From NCBI GenBank assembly GCA_036417435.1, contig CM070905.1, positions 22,855,592 through 22,919,591 on the forward strand: 64,000 nucleotides of DNA. The letters run 5' to 3'. The notes below the pieces were generated by a model. It made no database searches. It was not told where the DNA came from and was given only the letters and a program-made list of their open reading frames with translations. Positions within the stretch are counted from its first letter, which is position 1; the number at the start of each line of letters is the position of its first letter. Below are positions 45,700-57,460 of the stretch, in pieces. A program made the position numbers and the translations under genes. The DNA comes from Inia geoffrensis (Eukaryota; Chordata; Mammalia; Artiodactyla; Iniidae).

Positions 45700-47880
45700 A
45701 TAGATGAGAAGCACCAAGTTGCCATCTGAGAAGAAAAAGTGTGAAACCCTATGTTTCAGTTAGAAGAAAAATCAGTTGTACAAGGGCAAGAGTGAAGACC
45801 AGACTGCTGAAACGAAGGTGGAAGAAAGCACTGACGACCCTGGTTAACTACGTATTCATCTGGGACGGCACTAAAGGAGGGACAGCAGGTCGCTCGGGCG
45901 TGGTGGGGTGGGGAGGGGATAGGGTGCGTGCAAAGCCCATATCTGTGCCTTGGTCAGGGGCTGGTGCAGTCTTGAGGGCATCTGCATCAGAGATCTGGAC
46001 AAGCGACAGTCCGGGGACCCAGGTTCCCATCTGCAGACTGATTACTTGAGGGCTAGCTCGTTGATACATTTAAAGAGGTATTAAAAAAAAATATTTTTTA
46101 ATGCAGCTTTTTTGGTTTTCCCTGGGAGGGTCCTTCAGGAAATCTAGTCCACTTTATAATTAGAAACAGCTCACCAATCTCTAGGAAATGTTGGAACTGG
46201 AGATTTTAGCTATGAAAAGGTTTGGGTGGGAATGGGAAGGCTGTTTTCAAGCATTTGAAGGCGTGGAGACCTTCACAGTTCTCTGTGGCCCCAGAAGCAA
46301 TGGGTAGACTTTACAGAGAAGCAGATTCTGTTTGTCTCACAGAACTTCCTGACTGGTGTGTCGGGCTGTGACTTAAGACGGGTTAAGTCCCCATCTCTGG
46401 AGATGTTCCAGCCAAGGCGCTGGGGAGCTGCAGGGGATGGCAGCCTCAGAGGGGGGCTGGACCAGATGTCCCTGTTCCAAGGGTCAGTTCAGGCTTAGGC
46501 TGGTTTCTCAGCCAAGGTGGGAGGGGGCCCTCTCGCACCTCCTTAAACTTCCCGGCCACAATCTAGGCATTAGTCAGCTCACACACAACTTTTTAAATGT
46601 GTGTAAGTGCTGTTGTGATGAACAAACTGCAAACTGATTGAGAGTTTTGCATTCATGGTGGCTGTATCTTTGCTCAAACACCAGATACTGCAAAGTCAAT
46701 TGCTGCAGTGGTAGGGCTGGTGGGCTATGGGGTTCTGATGGTGGCTCGGTCCCATATAAGGATTCTCAAAGCTCTGCTGTAAGTGTTGGCCGAAGCCTGA
46801 CTTGAACCTTCTGGGAATGAAGGTCTCCCCCTGCACTGGCTCCACTGGGGTTTCTCAGGGTGAGAGGCCGGCCGGAAGAGGAGGCAGCCGGCCTTGGGGA
46901 GGGCGATGGAGGTGGCAATGAAGGCTCCCTCTTCCCAGTCTGGGCCCCCTGCCCAGCACCATTAACAGAGACGTTTCTGGAGGGTCTTATGTGTGTGCTC
47001 CCCTGCCCACCAATGTTATCTGCCCTGCCATGCCCTGGAGGTCCCTACCTTCTGCCTCCTCAGCTCTCCTGAGAAGGCGGCATGGGGGCAGGATGGGGGC
47101 TGGAAGTCTTTAGGACCAGAACAAGGACAGCTTCCTGTGGAGATTATCAGGGGAGGTGAGATGCAGGCAGAGGCGCCCCTTGTGTGGAAATAGAGCCCTT
47201 CGTTGCCACGGATGGACCCGCAAGTCTGAGGTGTCTTCTCTTTATGAGACCAAAGGCATCTTGCCTTGGTGGGTTTAAATACAAAGCGGTTTTACTTTCT
47301 GCAGTCATTGCCTTTATGATGTTCTGTTGACTCTCCCTTCTAGTTCCTTAATGAGGTTTTGAGTGAATTCCATAATTTTGTAAACACGGTCCATCATTAA
47401 GTCCAGACCATTTGAAGCTTCAGTCTCAATCCCGAGTTCAACTTCACCCTCTTCCCTGCTTGGAGGGAAGGCAGGACCTGCAGTGTTTGGGGTGGGGTGT
47501 GGTCCAGATCCTCCAGGATGGGGCGGGTGGAGCGTGGTGGGCAGGCAGGGAGGACGGGAAAGAAAAGGCAGAGATCCTGTTAGCTATAAGCACTTTCCTC
47601 AAGACCAAGGACCCCAATAGCTCCTCTCCAGTTCCCTGCAGGTCTTATACAGACTGGGGAGGGACCATCTGGGGTGGCAGCTGGTGGCAACAGGGCTGTT
47701 TTTGCCTCTTAGTAAGCCCTGGTGGAGGAGAGTGGCGCTTGTGATTGGTGATTTTCAGCATATCACTGTGCTGACTCCACAGCTGGCAAATGTGTGGCCT
47801 CCTTTTATTTGGTCTTGATTTATTCTTTTTTCTTATTTCACTGCATACATCCTTCATGTAAACTGCTTCAAATTATTTTT
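45700..47880. other. Intergenic, no gene recognised
   Basis: 47195-47420 is more AT-rich and has few CpG or repeat marks (for example gggtttaaatacaaagcggt). It could be a conserved non-coding element, but I cannot show that. The rest is featureless. Confidence 0.4.
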
Positions 47881-47889
47881 GGAGAAGTG

Positions 47890-48055
47890 TTAAAAAGAAC
47901 CCCTTTCCTTTGGGGATGACGATAACGTTCTGAAATTTGATTGTAGCGATGGTTGCACAATATTGTAAATACACTGAAGACCCCTGACTTGTGCACTTTA
48001 AAGCGGATGCACTTAATAGTATGTAAATTATATAGCATTAAAGCTGTTTTTAAAA
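47890..48055 (+). repeat. L1 3' UTR end
   Basis: gatgacgataacgttctgaa, gcgatggttgcacaatattg, tgcacttta and gtaaattatatagcattaaa: the terminal part of an older mammalian L1. Confidence 0.75.
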
Positions 48056-48059
48056 ATCT

Positions 48060-48905
48060 CGAGGTTATTGGGGATAGCGGGAGTGGGGAGATGGGCACAC
48101 AGTTACCCAATGATCCCTAATTTTCGGACTCAAGACATTCAGACTCAGGAGGATCTTTGGTAGAGGCAATGAGGGGCAGTGGGAAAGCTGTTAGGACCCC
48201 AGCTTCACTGTTCCCTGGTTGCTGCAACTTCAGTGGAAATGACGGCAACTCCCATTCGGTGGACCCATATTCCAGCCCCTGTGGGGGCTTCTCTACCTGT
48301 GGGATAGGCCCCCACCGCCCATTTCCCCCAGCCGGGTTTGGGTACCCCGCCCCACCCCTGATTAGCCTGGAGACAGACACGTGACCTCAGCCGGCCAAGC
48401 AGCTGTGCCCTCCTCCCTGAGACCGCAGCTCCCTGTTGCGGGGTGCGAACTTGGGCTCCAAGGACACCGGTCTTTGTCAGGCACCTCTGGGATTTCTGCT
48501 GTTCACAACCGGAAAGGTTTTGGTCACTAGTGGGCACCTGGAGCTTTCCGGCATCATCTCCTTCTGTCTGCGCAGGCGGGCGGGGCAGTGCCAGGGCATG
48601 GACAGCACACTGAGGCCAGGACTCACAGCCAGGATACTCCACCTGGACCGACCCAGCTCACGTGGCTCATCTGTGGAACAGGAGTGACACTAGACTCAGC
48701 TACTTCATTGGGAGAAGCAAGGGACTCCACTTTTTGTTGGTGATAGGGTCCCCAGAAATGTCCATTGTCCACGGAGTTTAACTAATGTTTTGTATAGATG
48801 ACAACTGTGGGCCAGGATAAAGAATCCTATTGTGTGATTAGTCTCCCTTAACTTTTCTCTTGTGAATTAAAAAAAAAAAGGAAATAAAAACTGCTTTCTA
48901 TAAAA
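48060..48905. other. Intergenic, nothing recognised
   Basis: 48175-48300 resembles a diverged repeat (ggggcagtgggaaagctgtt). No coding sequence. Confidence 0.35.
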
Positions 48906-48917
48906 ATAGTTCTGGGG

Positions 48918-49161
48918 GGACTTCCCTGGTGGTCTAGCAGTTAAGAATTCGCCTTCCAGTGCAGGGGATGTGGGTTCAATCCTTGGGTAGGGAACTAAGA
49001 TCCCATATGCCGTGGAGCAACTAAGCCCGTGCGCCACCAAGTAAGAGCCTGCGCACCGCAACGAAAGATCTCGCGTGCCGCAAGGAAGATCCTGCAACTG
49101 AGACCCGACACCGCCAAAAAATAAAAAAAATCCCAGCAGGATTTAAAAAAAAAAAAAAAAA
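48918..49161 (+). repeat. CHR-type SINE, older form
   Basis: Head ggacttccctggtggtctag, with an A tail interrupted by a tcccagcaggattt segment. agttctgggg occurs at 48908-48917 and 49162-49171, the likely target-site duplication. Confidence 0.88.
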
Positions 49162-49168
49162 AGTTCTG

Positions 49169-49354
49169 GGGACTTCCCTGGTGGTCCAGCGGCCAAGACT
49201 CCGTGCTCCCAATGCAGGGGGCCCGGGTTCGATCCCTGGTCAGGGAATTAGATCTCGCATGCTTCAACTAAAGATCCCACGTGCCAAAACGAAGATCCCG
49301 AGTGCCAACCAAGACCCAGCTCAGCCAAATAAATAAACATAAAAAAAAAAAAAG
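49169..49354 (+). repeat. CHR-type SINE, tandem to the previous one
   Basis: Head ggggacttccctggtggtcc starts within the duplicated agttctgggg of the SINE at 48918, so this copy probably entered at the older copy's target duplication. Body of the 'caactaaagatccc' type, with an A tail at 49342-49353. Confidence 0.88.
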
Positions 49355-49931
49355 TTGTAATGAGAGCCATACCTTTCCAAGAGTGGGCTTCTTGCTAGAA
49401 TCACATTGAGACAATGCTTAAAAAAAAAAAAAAAAAAAAAAGAAGTGTAATGTGACTGCTCATGCCCAAGAATGTGTTCAAGCACCAGTAACTTCACTGC
49501 CTTTCACCCTTGGGACAATCTCACAGGGCCAGTTTTTCTTAGGAATAAAATCAACATTATTTTACATCAGTGTTAAAACACTTAACCACTGAATTTTTGC
49601 AGAAATATTTTGAGTAATGAGGATGTGTGGGAATGGATGTTTTGGGTTCCGTGGATTTTCTGATTAAGGAATCACTGAGAAACTAAGGTTTCTCATTCGA
49701 TGGGCTGTACTGGGCGCCTGCTGTATACAAGTTCCTGTGTGTGTGTGCGTGTGTGCATGCATGTGACAAAAAGGCCCAGCCACTGGGAGGCTGCTCTAGG
49801 TGTAGCAAGCCCTGGGCAAGGGCCACAGCCTGTCCCTTACGACCTGCTCAGAAAACACGGACCACTGGGAGAGGCTGCACGTGCGCTGAGCTCAGGACTC
49901 AGCTAGAGGTTACTTTAAAAATGAGACTCCA

Positions 49932-50110
49932 GGGACTTCCCTGGTGGCGCAGTGGCTGGTTGAGACTCTGCGCTTCCAATGCAGGGGGCCCGGGATCGAT
50001 CCTTGGTTAGGGAACTAGATCTCACACGCATGCTCTAAGAGTTCACATGCCACGACTAAGGAGCCCACCTGCCGCAACTAAGACCAAATAAATGTTAAAA
50101 AAAAAAAAAG
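49932..50110 (+). repeat. CHR-type SINE, older form
   Basis: Head gggacttccctggtggcgca with a four-base ggtt-type insertion in the tRNA-like part, B box changed to gggatcgatcc, and an A tail ending in an AG run. No clear target-site duplication. Confidence 0.88.
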
Positions 50111-50204
50111 AGAGAGAATGCGGATGTGCTGCCCATTTTCTGTCACCTGCCCCGAGTGGTTGTGGCACAAAGGGCAAAGCTTCTACAAGGCAGACGTGCC
50201 AGAG

Positions 50205-50400
50205 TCTGACCCCAGGCCTCCATTTACTAGTTCTGCGTTTACCTTGGGAAGTTGCCGAGTCTCAGTTCCCACACCTATAAAATGGAATCTAACCTCCATC
50301 GGAGGTTGTGGAAAGGATTAGAAGTAAAGGTGTAAGCATTTTGCGTAGTGTCCTATGCAGAGCAGCCATTTACTAACTGGTAATTGTTAACTATTAGTTT
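50205..50400 (+). repeat. MIR
   Basis: tttaccttgggaagttgccg, cccacacctataaaatggaa, ggattagaagtaaaggtgta. Confidence 0.7.
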
Positions 50401-50514
50401 CTTAAAGGGTAAGTTCAGAAGAAATTTGAGTTGAGACCCAGTTAATCTAAGTTACACCAACAATTTTATTTACAAGTGCATTAAATTTGGGGCTCTTTCT
50501 AGCTTTCTTCCCCA

Positions 50515-50665
50515 AATAAGCTACCTCTTAACCTCTCTGTGGTTCAGTTTGCTCATCTGTAGTGACAATAACGGTACTTTGTAAAAACTAGTAAGTTAAT
50601 ATAGAGGCAAATCTCTTAGAACAAGGCACATTGTAAGGGCTGTCTAAGTGTTACCTATTATTATT
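50515..50665 (+). repeat. MIR
   Basis: cttaacctctctgtggttca, ctcatctgtagtgacaataa, taagggctgtctaagtgtta. Second MIR in the same orientation within 150 bases. Confidence 0.72.
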
Positions 50666-50669
50666 GCTA

Positions 50670-53040
50670 CCATATAAACACTCTTAATTGCAGATAAGCC
50701 GTAGTTCTCATAAACTAAAGCTAGGAACGCCTCTGAACAGGGCTGGGGGCACAGGTCTGTCCTTGCCTTATAAGCTGGCGCTGGGTAAGGCCCGAGTTCT
50801 CGGGGGATCCTCATTCCCTCCCTCTGCAGGTGAATATTATCCCTGTTCCTTTGCCTTTCCCCTCCCAACTCTGCAGAAATACACTCCAGTACTCAACAAA
50901 TATTTGCTAACAGGTCGGCGGTTTTCAGGAGGGAGAAACTCAAATTCAGAGTTGGGCTGGGGACTCATTCGGGGGCCCAGCAGCACCAGGAGCTGAAGAG
51001 CAGGTGGAGAAAAGCCTACGTCCTCCAGCTATTTCAGGGTCCAGTCCTTACGCCGTATCTCCCTGCTCTGTGCACCTCCTTCCTCTGTGCTGCCTCCACC
51101 ATCCTGAGTGGATCTTCTCCAAGAGCTGCCAACCTGGAGCAAACAGCAGAGGCCAGGTGGGAATGCACTGACGGGTGGCCCTGACTCTGGCATCTGAGCA
51201 TGAGCTGTGCTGAGGCCACAGGCTGGCTTGGGCTGATGACGTGGGCAGCCCACAGCCCACTGAGATGGAGGTGAGAGCGGAAATGTGGGCTTGTCTTCCT
51301 CACCCCACGTAGCCTCTGCTCCAAATGAGCTTTGAAGTTTCCCCCGATTGGTTTTGGTGCCGACACCAAAGGGAGCCACCACGGGCCTAGTACAACTCCA
51401 TCCAGAGCTAAGGCTTTGGGGGCATGATAGAGGAGGGGAGAGGAATGGCGGCAGGTAGGGGGGAAGGCGAATGCAGGAGCAGGCCCTCTTCCACCCGGAG
51501 TGGGAGCGGCTGGAGATGAGCCTTGCTTGGGTCTGAGCGAGGCCAGCGCGCACTGGCAGCCCGAGCTCTTCTTACAGAGCGAACAGTCCCTTCTCTTCCC
51601 TGCCCTTCTGATTCTCCTCGGCTCACTCCTCTGCGTTTGGAAGACTCCAGCGGTCACCAGCATCGTCAACAGATCTTCTCAAATGCAGGACTCAAAGCCA
51701 AGAATTGCTAGCCCAGTATCTTGGTTTCGCTGAGCACCAGATTCCTGTCTGCAACTACTTAATGCAGAGGACCCTTAAGGAGATAAAATGAGATAATATG
51801 ACTCATCCTGCCACAGCACGCTGTCCAGAAGGCACCTTATCACACCGGGCTGCCTCGATCTGTTCACACGAATATCTCCTCATCTCCTCCTGTTTCTCAG
51901 GCAACTGCCAGGATTTATTCACCTGGCAGTGGTAGGCCTTCACCAAGTTAAACAAAACTGACCTACAGGCCAGAGCTGGTCTACAGGTGGGTTTTATTTT
52001 GCCTGCGGAGTATGTAAAGGAGCTTTGATTTGTTGTTGAAATCAAGAGATTCATACACAAACCTGGACTGCCCAGTTTCTCTGGAAAATTTAAAAGATGG
52101 GGCTTCAGGGCCCATGTTCCTCCCGCTTGGAGACGATTTGCTAGCACTCAGGAGGGGCTGCTCCCTTTAGACAGATGCTCTCCACTCTGTCCTCTCCATC
52201 ACTCCTCCTCCTCTCACCACTGAATGGCTTCCACTTTACGCAGTGATTCCACCTGCCTGGTCCCTGTAGGCAGCTGAGTTCGCAGCTCCTGCTGGTGGTT
52301 TGGGCAATAATGGAAGCAAAGGTCTCCACCTGCCCCACCAAAGAAAGTTTCGATACACGCTTGCTGAAAAGGCAGCATCTGGGCCTTGCCAGGCAAACAG
52401 AATGTACTACGCCTCTGGAGAGAGGCCATCCCCACAGAGGTACTCTGGACAACCCAGCTGTTCCCTGGGTGGCCAACGGCAGTGACGTTTGCTTCATCTG
52501 GCTGCCATCAATCCTTCCTCTGGTCCACCCTCTCTGGTGACAACAGGTGATGACGTGCCATTTGTTCAAGAAGAGAGGGAAAAGGTGGCACTGGCTTTAT
52601 CCAGCCACCGTCAGTCAGCAAGGAAAACACTTCTGGCCTTCACATGCAACTGTTCTAATCATGATCACCAGGAAACCGACCCAAACATCCAAGGACAAAA
52701 GGAATGGGGTGGAGGAGGCGGCAAGGAGCGCGTCACTCCAGGCTGAGGCTCGCAGTGGGCACAAGGGGCACAACGCGGAGGGGCAGACTCAAGGGGCTTG
52801 GAAGGGCCTGAAGCTGGGGCTGTGGCAGGAGGCACGGGCGCAAGAAGGGCAGCTGCCACACTGAAGTAGCGAGCTGTGCGCGAGCCCAGGGAGTGAGGGC
52901 CTAAAGAAACAGCCAATGGCCTGGGGCTCCTGCTTCAAGAAGAACAAGCCACTGCAGTAGTGAACAGCACTCATGTGGGGAGGACACAGACGGACGGGCA
53001 CCACCACCCACCCTGATGTTTAATGTGGGATGCAATTAAC
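50670..53040. other. Intergenic between the SINE group and the NRF1 3' end
   Basis: Frames of up to 211 codons near 51.0-51.7 kb (-) resemble nothing known and overlap one another. No splice or poly(A) evidence. Confidence 0.45.
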
Positions 53041-53059
53041 CCCTAGAAAGGGGACTCCG

Positions 53060-53235
53060 GAACAGAGGTTTTCAAAGTAGATCCCCCTAATCCCACAGGA
53101 CAGCACTTTACAAAACTGATTCAACAGAGCTGCTCTGGTGATGGGGGACGGACAGGCGGCCCCAGCCCCACCCTAGCACTCCCCTTACCAGGGCTCCACA
53201 GCGCCAAGGAGCACAGTTCAAAGATCACTGAGCTT
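53060..53235. mobile_element. Possible hAT relic (MER-type)
   Basis: cagaggttttcaaagtagat at the left and ttcaaagatcactgag at the right resemble decayed hAT termini around a non-coding interior. Weak. Confidence 0.4.
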
Positions 53236-53356
53236 GAGTAAAAGCACCTTTTCCTTTCACAAAGCAGAACAAGCCTCCCCAAAAGAGAATTCCTAAGAGG
53301 CTAAGTGTTCCTACAGAGATGAACAGTTCCACTTCCTGTTGCCACTTTGTTAACTA

Positions 53357-53362
53357 TTTATT
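53357..53362 (-). terminator. NRF1: Candidate NRF1 poly(A) signal (AATAAA)
   Basis: tttatt on the + strand, AATAAA on the NRF1 strand, about 1.93 kb past the stop codon. It is the canonical hexamer nearest the expected end of the UTR. No strong GU-rich element is obvious downstream, so the true site could differ. Confidence 0.45.
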
Positions 53363-54802
53363 GAATGAGGCAGTAATAGACAGAATGGAAAACGACACAG
53401 AATCCATGCTCTGCTACTGGGGTCTTGCTTTTCTTCTTCTTCTTGGCAATTTCTCAAACTATTAGGAGGTTATTTCACCACAAAGGAACGCGGACTTTAA
53501 AGCCCCTGGACAGTTTCACAACGACGATAAAAAATAATAATTAAAAAAATAACAAATTGTAGAACTAGGACTGTTTTATGTAAATTTCCCCTCCCTCCCC
53601 CCATTACGTACAGAAAGAAACATACAAAGAACATCGGATAGTTTTATATAAAACAAGCAAATACAAGAATCTGAAACTTTTCTCAAAGGCTGAGCAAGAT
53701 GTGAAGAATCTTTTAATGTCGCATTAAAAGAAAAAAAAAAAAACCACATTAAATACACTATCACACATGGGGGGCCCGGGAGGAGGGAGGAAGAGTTGTC
53801 CCTGTACTCAAGGAGCAGAGATTTGGCCTGTCAAAAAGTCAGGTGAATTTAGCCGCTGGAGACTTGGGGCTTGCAGCTGAGAAATCACAGAATTTAGTTA
53901 CAAGAACACCCAGACCAATCAACACCGTGAGAAGGAAGCTGTGCGGGGGACCAGGCCCAGCAGGATGCAGCTGGGAAAACTGCAGGGTTCCTTCTGAAAC
54001 AGGGCCTGATCCAGGAGTGCAGGAAGCACCCTCAGCCCTCTCTAACATCCCCCAGCGTGATGGCCAACCTTCCACGCGCCAGGTGCCCCCGTCAGTTTCA
54101 GTCTCCTCTGTTAAGCTACAGAAAGTTACAGGAAAGGAAAAAATTGCTCCCATTGGTGTAACCTGGTCTTTGAAGATTTTTCTCTCCCTCCTTCCTTTCC
54201 CCTTCCAACCCCTCCCACCCCCCCCATTCTCTCCCCACCACGCACACACTCACAAGCACACTTAACACACACGCACTCCTCAAACCCATAATACTTCTGT
54301 TACCTTCAATTCATATACACGACCAATTCAGGACTGACCTTAAAACCAAAGCGACACGTTAACAGTCATGAGATCAAGAAGGTTTCCTCGGGAGGGGAGG
54401 AGATGGGAGGCTGAGGAAAACCCTCTCATCCCTGCCTGGGAGTTTTAAGGACATTCACTTGCCTGTGGCAAGGTCAGCACCTGGGCCAGCCCGAGGAGCG
54501 TCCCAGCTGCCAGACCACGAGGCCCTGGACCCTGCAAGCACAATTTCTGGACCTCACCCCATTCCGGAACATCCTTCCTCAGGCAAGTCCAGCAGGGAGA
54601 GTTCTGGGTGGCCACTGGGAGGCAGCTTTGGTGAAGGGCATGGTCACCTCTGCCTGAGTTTGTCAGTAGCTCAACGCATGACCCTGGTATGAACAAAAAC
54701 CGGTGGCTGTGTCTGGCCACGTACCCAACACCCACTAAACTGGGTGAATTATTTTTTCCACAGCTCACCTTGATCTCATACAGATAATTCCATGCGGGTT
54801 TC

Positions 54803-54820
54803 ATACATACATACATATAC

Positions 54821-54902
<82 letters not shown>

Positions 54903-54990
54903 ACATACATACACACACACATATATATACTTTATGTATATATGTAAATGTGTATATCCATATGTACACATATACATATATTCACACTCA
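54803..54990. repeat. Compound (TACA)n(TA)n(CA)n microsatellite in the NRF1 3' UTR
   Basis: Several CATA units (54803-54833), about 18 TA units (to 54870), about 13 CA units (54871-54897), then interrupted CA and TA runs. In the NRF1 transcript it reads UG repeats followed by UA repeats. Confidence 0.95.
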
Positions 54991-55293
54991 CACATACACA
55001 CACAGAACTATACACACGTTTTCGCAGAAAGAAGTCCTTGCCACAATTTGGCTTTTTTGGGGGACGGTGAAATTGACAACGCAGTATCTTGTTCCACCAA
55101 TCCCAGAAAATCAAGAGTGGTGCTTTAAAAAAATGCAATTCCAAAATCCGCTGCCTTTCTTCCTTTTTAAAAAAAAGGTTAACAAAACTTTTCTTCCAAA
55201 GTCGAGAGACTTAATTTCATTTGATTGCACCTCTGCAAACGTGTAAAAAATTGTGAAGTAGACTAGAAAACGATGCCATGACATGGCTGCATG

Positions 55294-55457
55294 TCACTGT
55301 TCCAACGTCACCACCTCCACAGCCTGGCCATCCATGGTGACTGCGCTGTCCGATATCCTGGTGGTCACAGGGGCCATGGCCACCTGCACCGGCCCATTGC
55401 CCTGGGCGAGGCTGGTTACCACAGTCTGGTACATGCTCACAGGGATCTGGACCAGTC
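55294..55457 (-). CDS. NRF1: NRF1 (nuclear respiratory factor 1), last coding exon
   Basis: NRF1 is a homodimeric bZIP-like nuclear activator that binds GC-rich palindromes and drives genes for respiratory-chain subunits, TFAM and many housekeeping functions. This exon encodes the C-terminal 53 complete residues, from LVQIPVSMYQTVV through AVTMDGQAVEVVTLEQ, then TGA (55294-55296). This is the C-terminal end of the transactivation region and matches mammalian NRF1 as I know it. The exon begins at 55457 after a pyrimidine-rich acceptor (tctccccag|ga on the minus strand). Its first two bases finish a codon begun in the previous exon. The frame stays open upstream of the acceptor but does not look like NRF1 there. 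The DNA-binding domain exons lie beyond base 64000. It is transcribed toward the miR-183 cluster. Confidence 0.96.
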
Positions 55458-56819
55458 CTGGGGAGACAAGGGGAGACCGTTGGTGGGGATTGGGTGCAGC
55501 TTCCCAGATGCCGGCTGGACAGGGCACTGAGCTCCAGCCCTCAGAGTATCACTGTCTGCAGCCTCAGGTAATTGCACACCCACTGTCCAGGCACGAATAC
55601 AACCCTTTTCTCACCCCATTTTAATTCTTTAAAACAGACTATCAGGAAGGAAAGTTTGGAGAAGTTGCAGAAACGTGCCTCAGAACAGGGCCTCCCCAAC
55701 TTGCCAAGAGATGACCCTGCCTGCCGGCCTACCTTCAACTTTAGGAAGCATACACAGGCCCATCGGGTGTGAATTCTCCTCTCAACAAGTCCATCTCTTC
55801 TGACGGCCTTCTTCTCCAGGAAAGGCCACCATTAATTTTCTCTGATATTCTGCTACACTGACTTCTTCAACCCTCTGGCTGCCTATGCTCAAGTTTCTCT
55901 CAGCTTGAAAAGACTTCTCCCTCAATCCTTTCCTGTCTTCTGGCCATTATCCCTCTCCTCAGAGTCAGCTTATTTAAAAAAGGGAAAAAAAAAAAAAAAA
56001 GCCTAGGTAATTAGTTTTCTGATATTAGATTTCATAGACCAGTAAAATGTTTAAATACGTTCTGGGGTCAACTTAAAAAAAAAAAAAAGACCTCCAACTA
56101 CCTCCTAATATCACTATTATTTTAGAAAGGAGGGTTTAACAGAAAGAAAGGAGGAAGCAAATAATTTCAGGAAAGGGCAGTCCTCCCTAAGAAAGGAAAG
56201 TTGATAATTTTATATAACATATTAAAAAAAAGATTTCCAATTAAATAAGACAGAATAAATGCACATATAAAATTCCTCTTCCTTCTAAAATAAAAATTAT
56301 AGTGAAGGAGGAAAAAAAGATATAAATGAGGGATGTCAACATGTTTCTGGAAGATGCAAAGCAAACGTAAAGGGGTTCTGACTTATCAGAGAAGGGGAAG
56401 CTGCAACTCCTGTGTCCCAGAGAGCTCAGGACATGGAGGCTCAGCCACTGCAGAACGAGAGGAAGAAGCCAAAAACAGGCGTTAGCTGACAGCTTGTATT
56501 CGACTGACTGGACCAGTGGGTCCCACCAACCCCAACACCCAGACCTTTGTTGACAGGACATCTGAAGTTCACCCACCGTATTGAGAAACTGACCTGGGGA
56601 GGCTGCAGAGAAGACCTACGGTGACATCTGGTGGGTGGGGAGGTGAGGGGAGGGGGGTGCGGAGACAATGAAAAACCTGGCTTGCGGCTCTAATATTTAC
56701 CACCCCAAGGCCTACAGGTCACCCAGCTCTGCCCTGCACACCCCGACTATCAGTGTTTCACTCTTAGGGAACACAGAGGGAACAGAGACGATGTGGGGAG
56801 CAGAAAAAACAAAAACGAA

Positions 56820-57460
56820 TGCCCCCAAACTCTAATATCTTCAGAGAGAAAAGGCTTGTATAATAAACGTGGATAGCTTTATTAAAAAGGAATGAGAGGA
56901 AAATTCTTTAAAAATCAAATAGATGAAATCCATGCCACAGAAAGATCAGAAGGTAAGTTGAGGAAATCTAGAGAGCAGGAAAGGTTAAAAGATGGATAGT
57001 AGGAGACCTTAAGGGGTCCGATCGCTGATAAAAGAGAATTCCAGAGACCAGAGAAAACAGAAGGTAGGAAATTATCAGACACATTGTAAGTAAATTTCAA
57101 GAACTGAAAAATATGAGTTTCAGATTGAACAGGCCCACTAGGTGCCCAGCAGGACAGATGAAAAAAGATCCAGACGCTAAGACACAGCTTTGCAAAATTT
57201 CAGAACACCAGGGATAAAGCAAAGCTCCCAAAAGATTTGAGAAAAAAAAAAAAAAAAAATCATCATATACAAAGAACTGGAAATCATAATACTGTGGGAC
57301 TTCTCAAAAGCAAGCCTGGAGGCTAGAAGATGACGGACCAATGTTTTCAAATGTCCGAGAGAAAATGCTTTCAGCCTAGAATTCTCTCTCCAGACTATGA
57401 AGTGACACCCAGGTCACTTAAGCGTGGGGGCAGAATAAACACATCTGCAGACTTGTACGG
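56820..57460 (+). repeat. Old L1-derived sequence
   Basis: A-rich, with aagcctggaggctagaagat, aatgttttcaaatgtccgag and tcagcctagaattctctctc in L1 order, and an 18-base A run at 57242. Degraded. Confidence 0.6.

Larger units (their letters stand above)
53340..55293 (-). other. NRF1: Inferred NRF1 3' UTR
   Basis: Sequence following the NRF1 stop codon on the same strand. It is AT-rich with several A/T runs and no splice-like break. It contains the TA/CA microsatellite at 54803-54990 and one miR-182 seed match (53443-53449 on the + strand). The downstream limit rests only on the AATAAA at 53357-53362. Confidence 0.6.

Noticed and set aside
51029..51669. 211-codon minus-strand frame
   Set aside because: No recognisable domain; overlaps several other frames; lies in intergenic DNA past the NRF1 3' end.
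54445..55001. Minus-strand frame with long C-V and Y-I runs
   Set aside because: Translation of the TA/CA microsatellite in the NRF1 3' UTR.
55458..55527. Upstream extension of the NRF1 frame (MPCPAGIWEAAPNPHQ...)
   Set aside because: It lies on the intron side of a clear pyrimidine-tract acceptor and does not match NRF1. Read-through of intron sequence.
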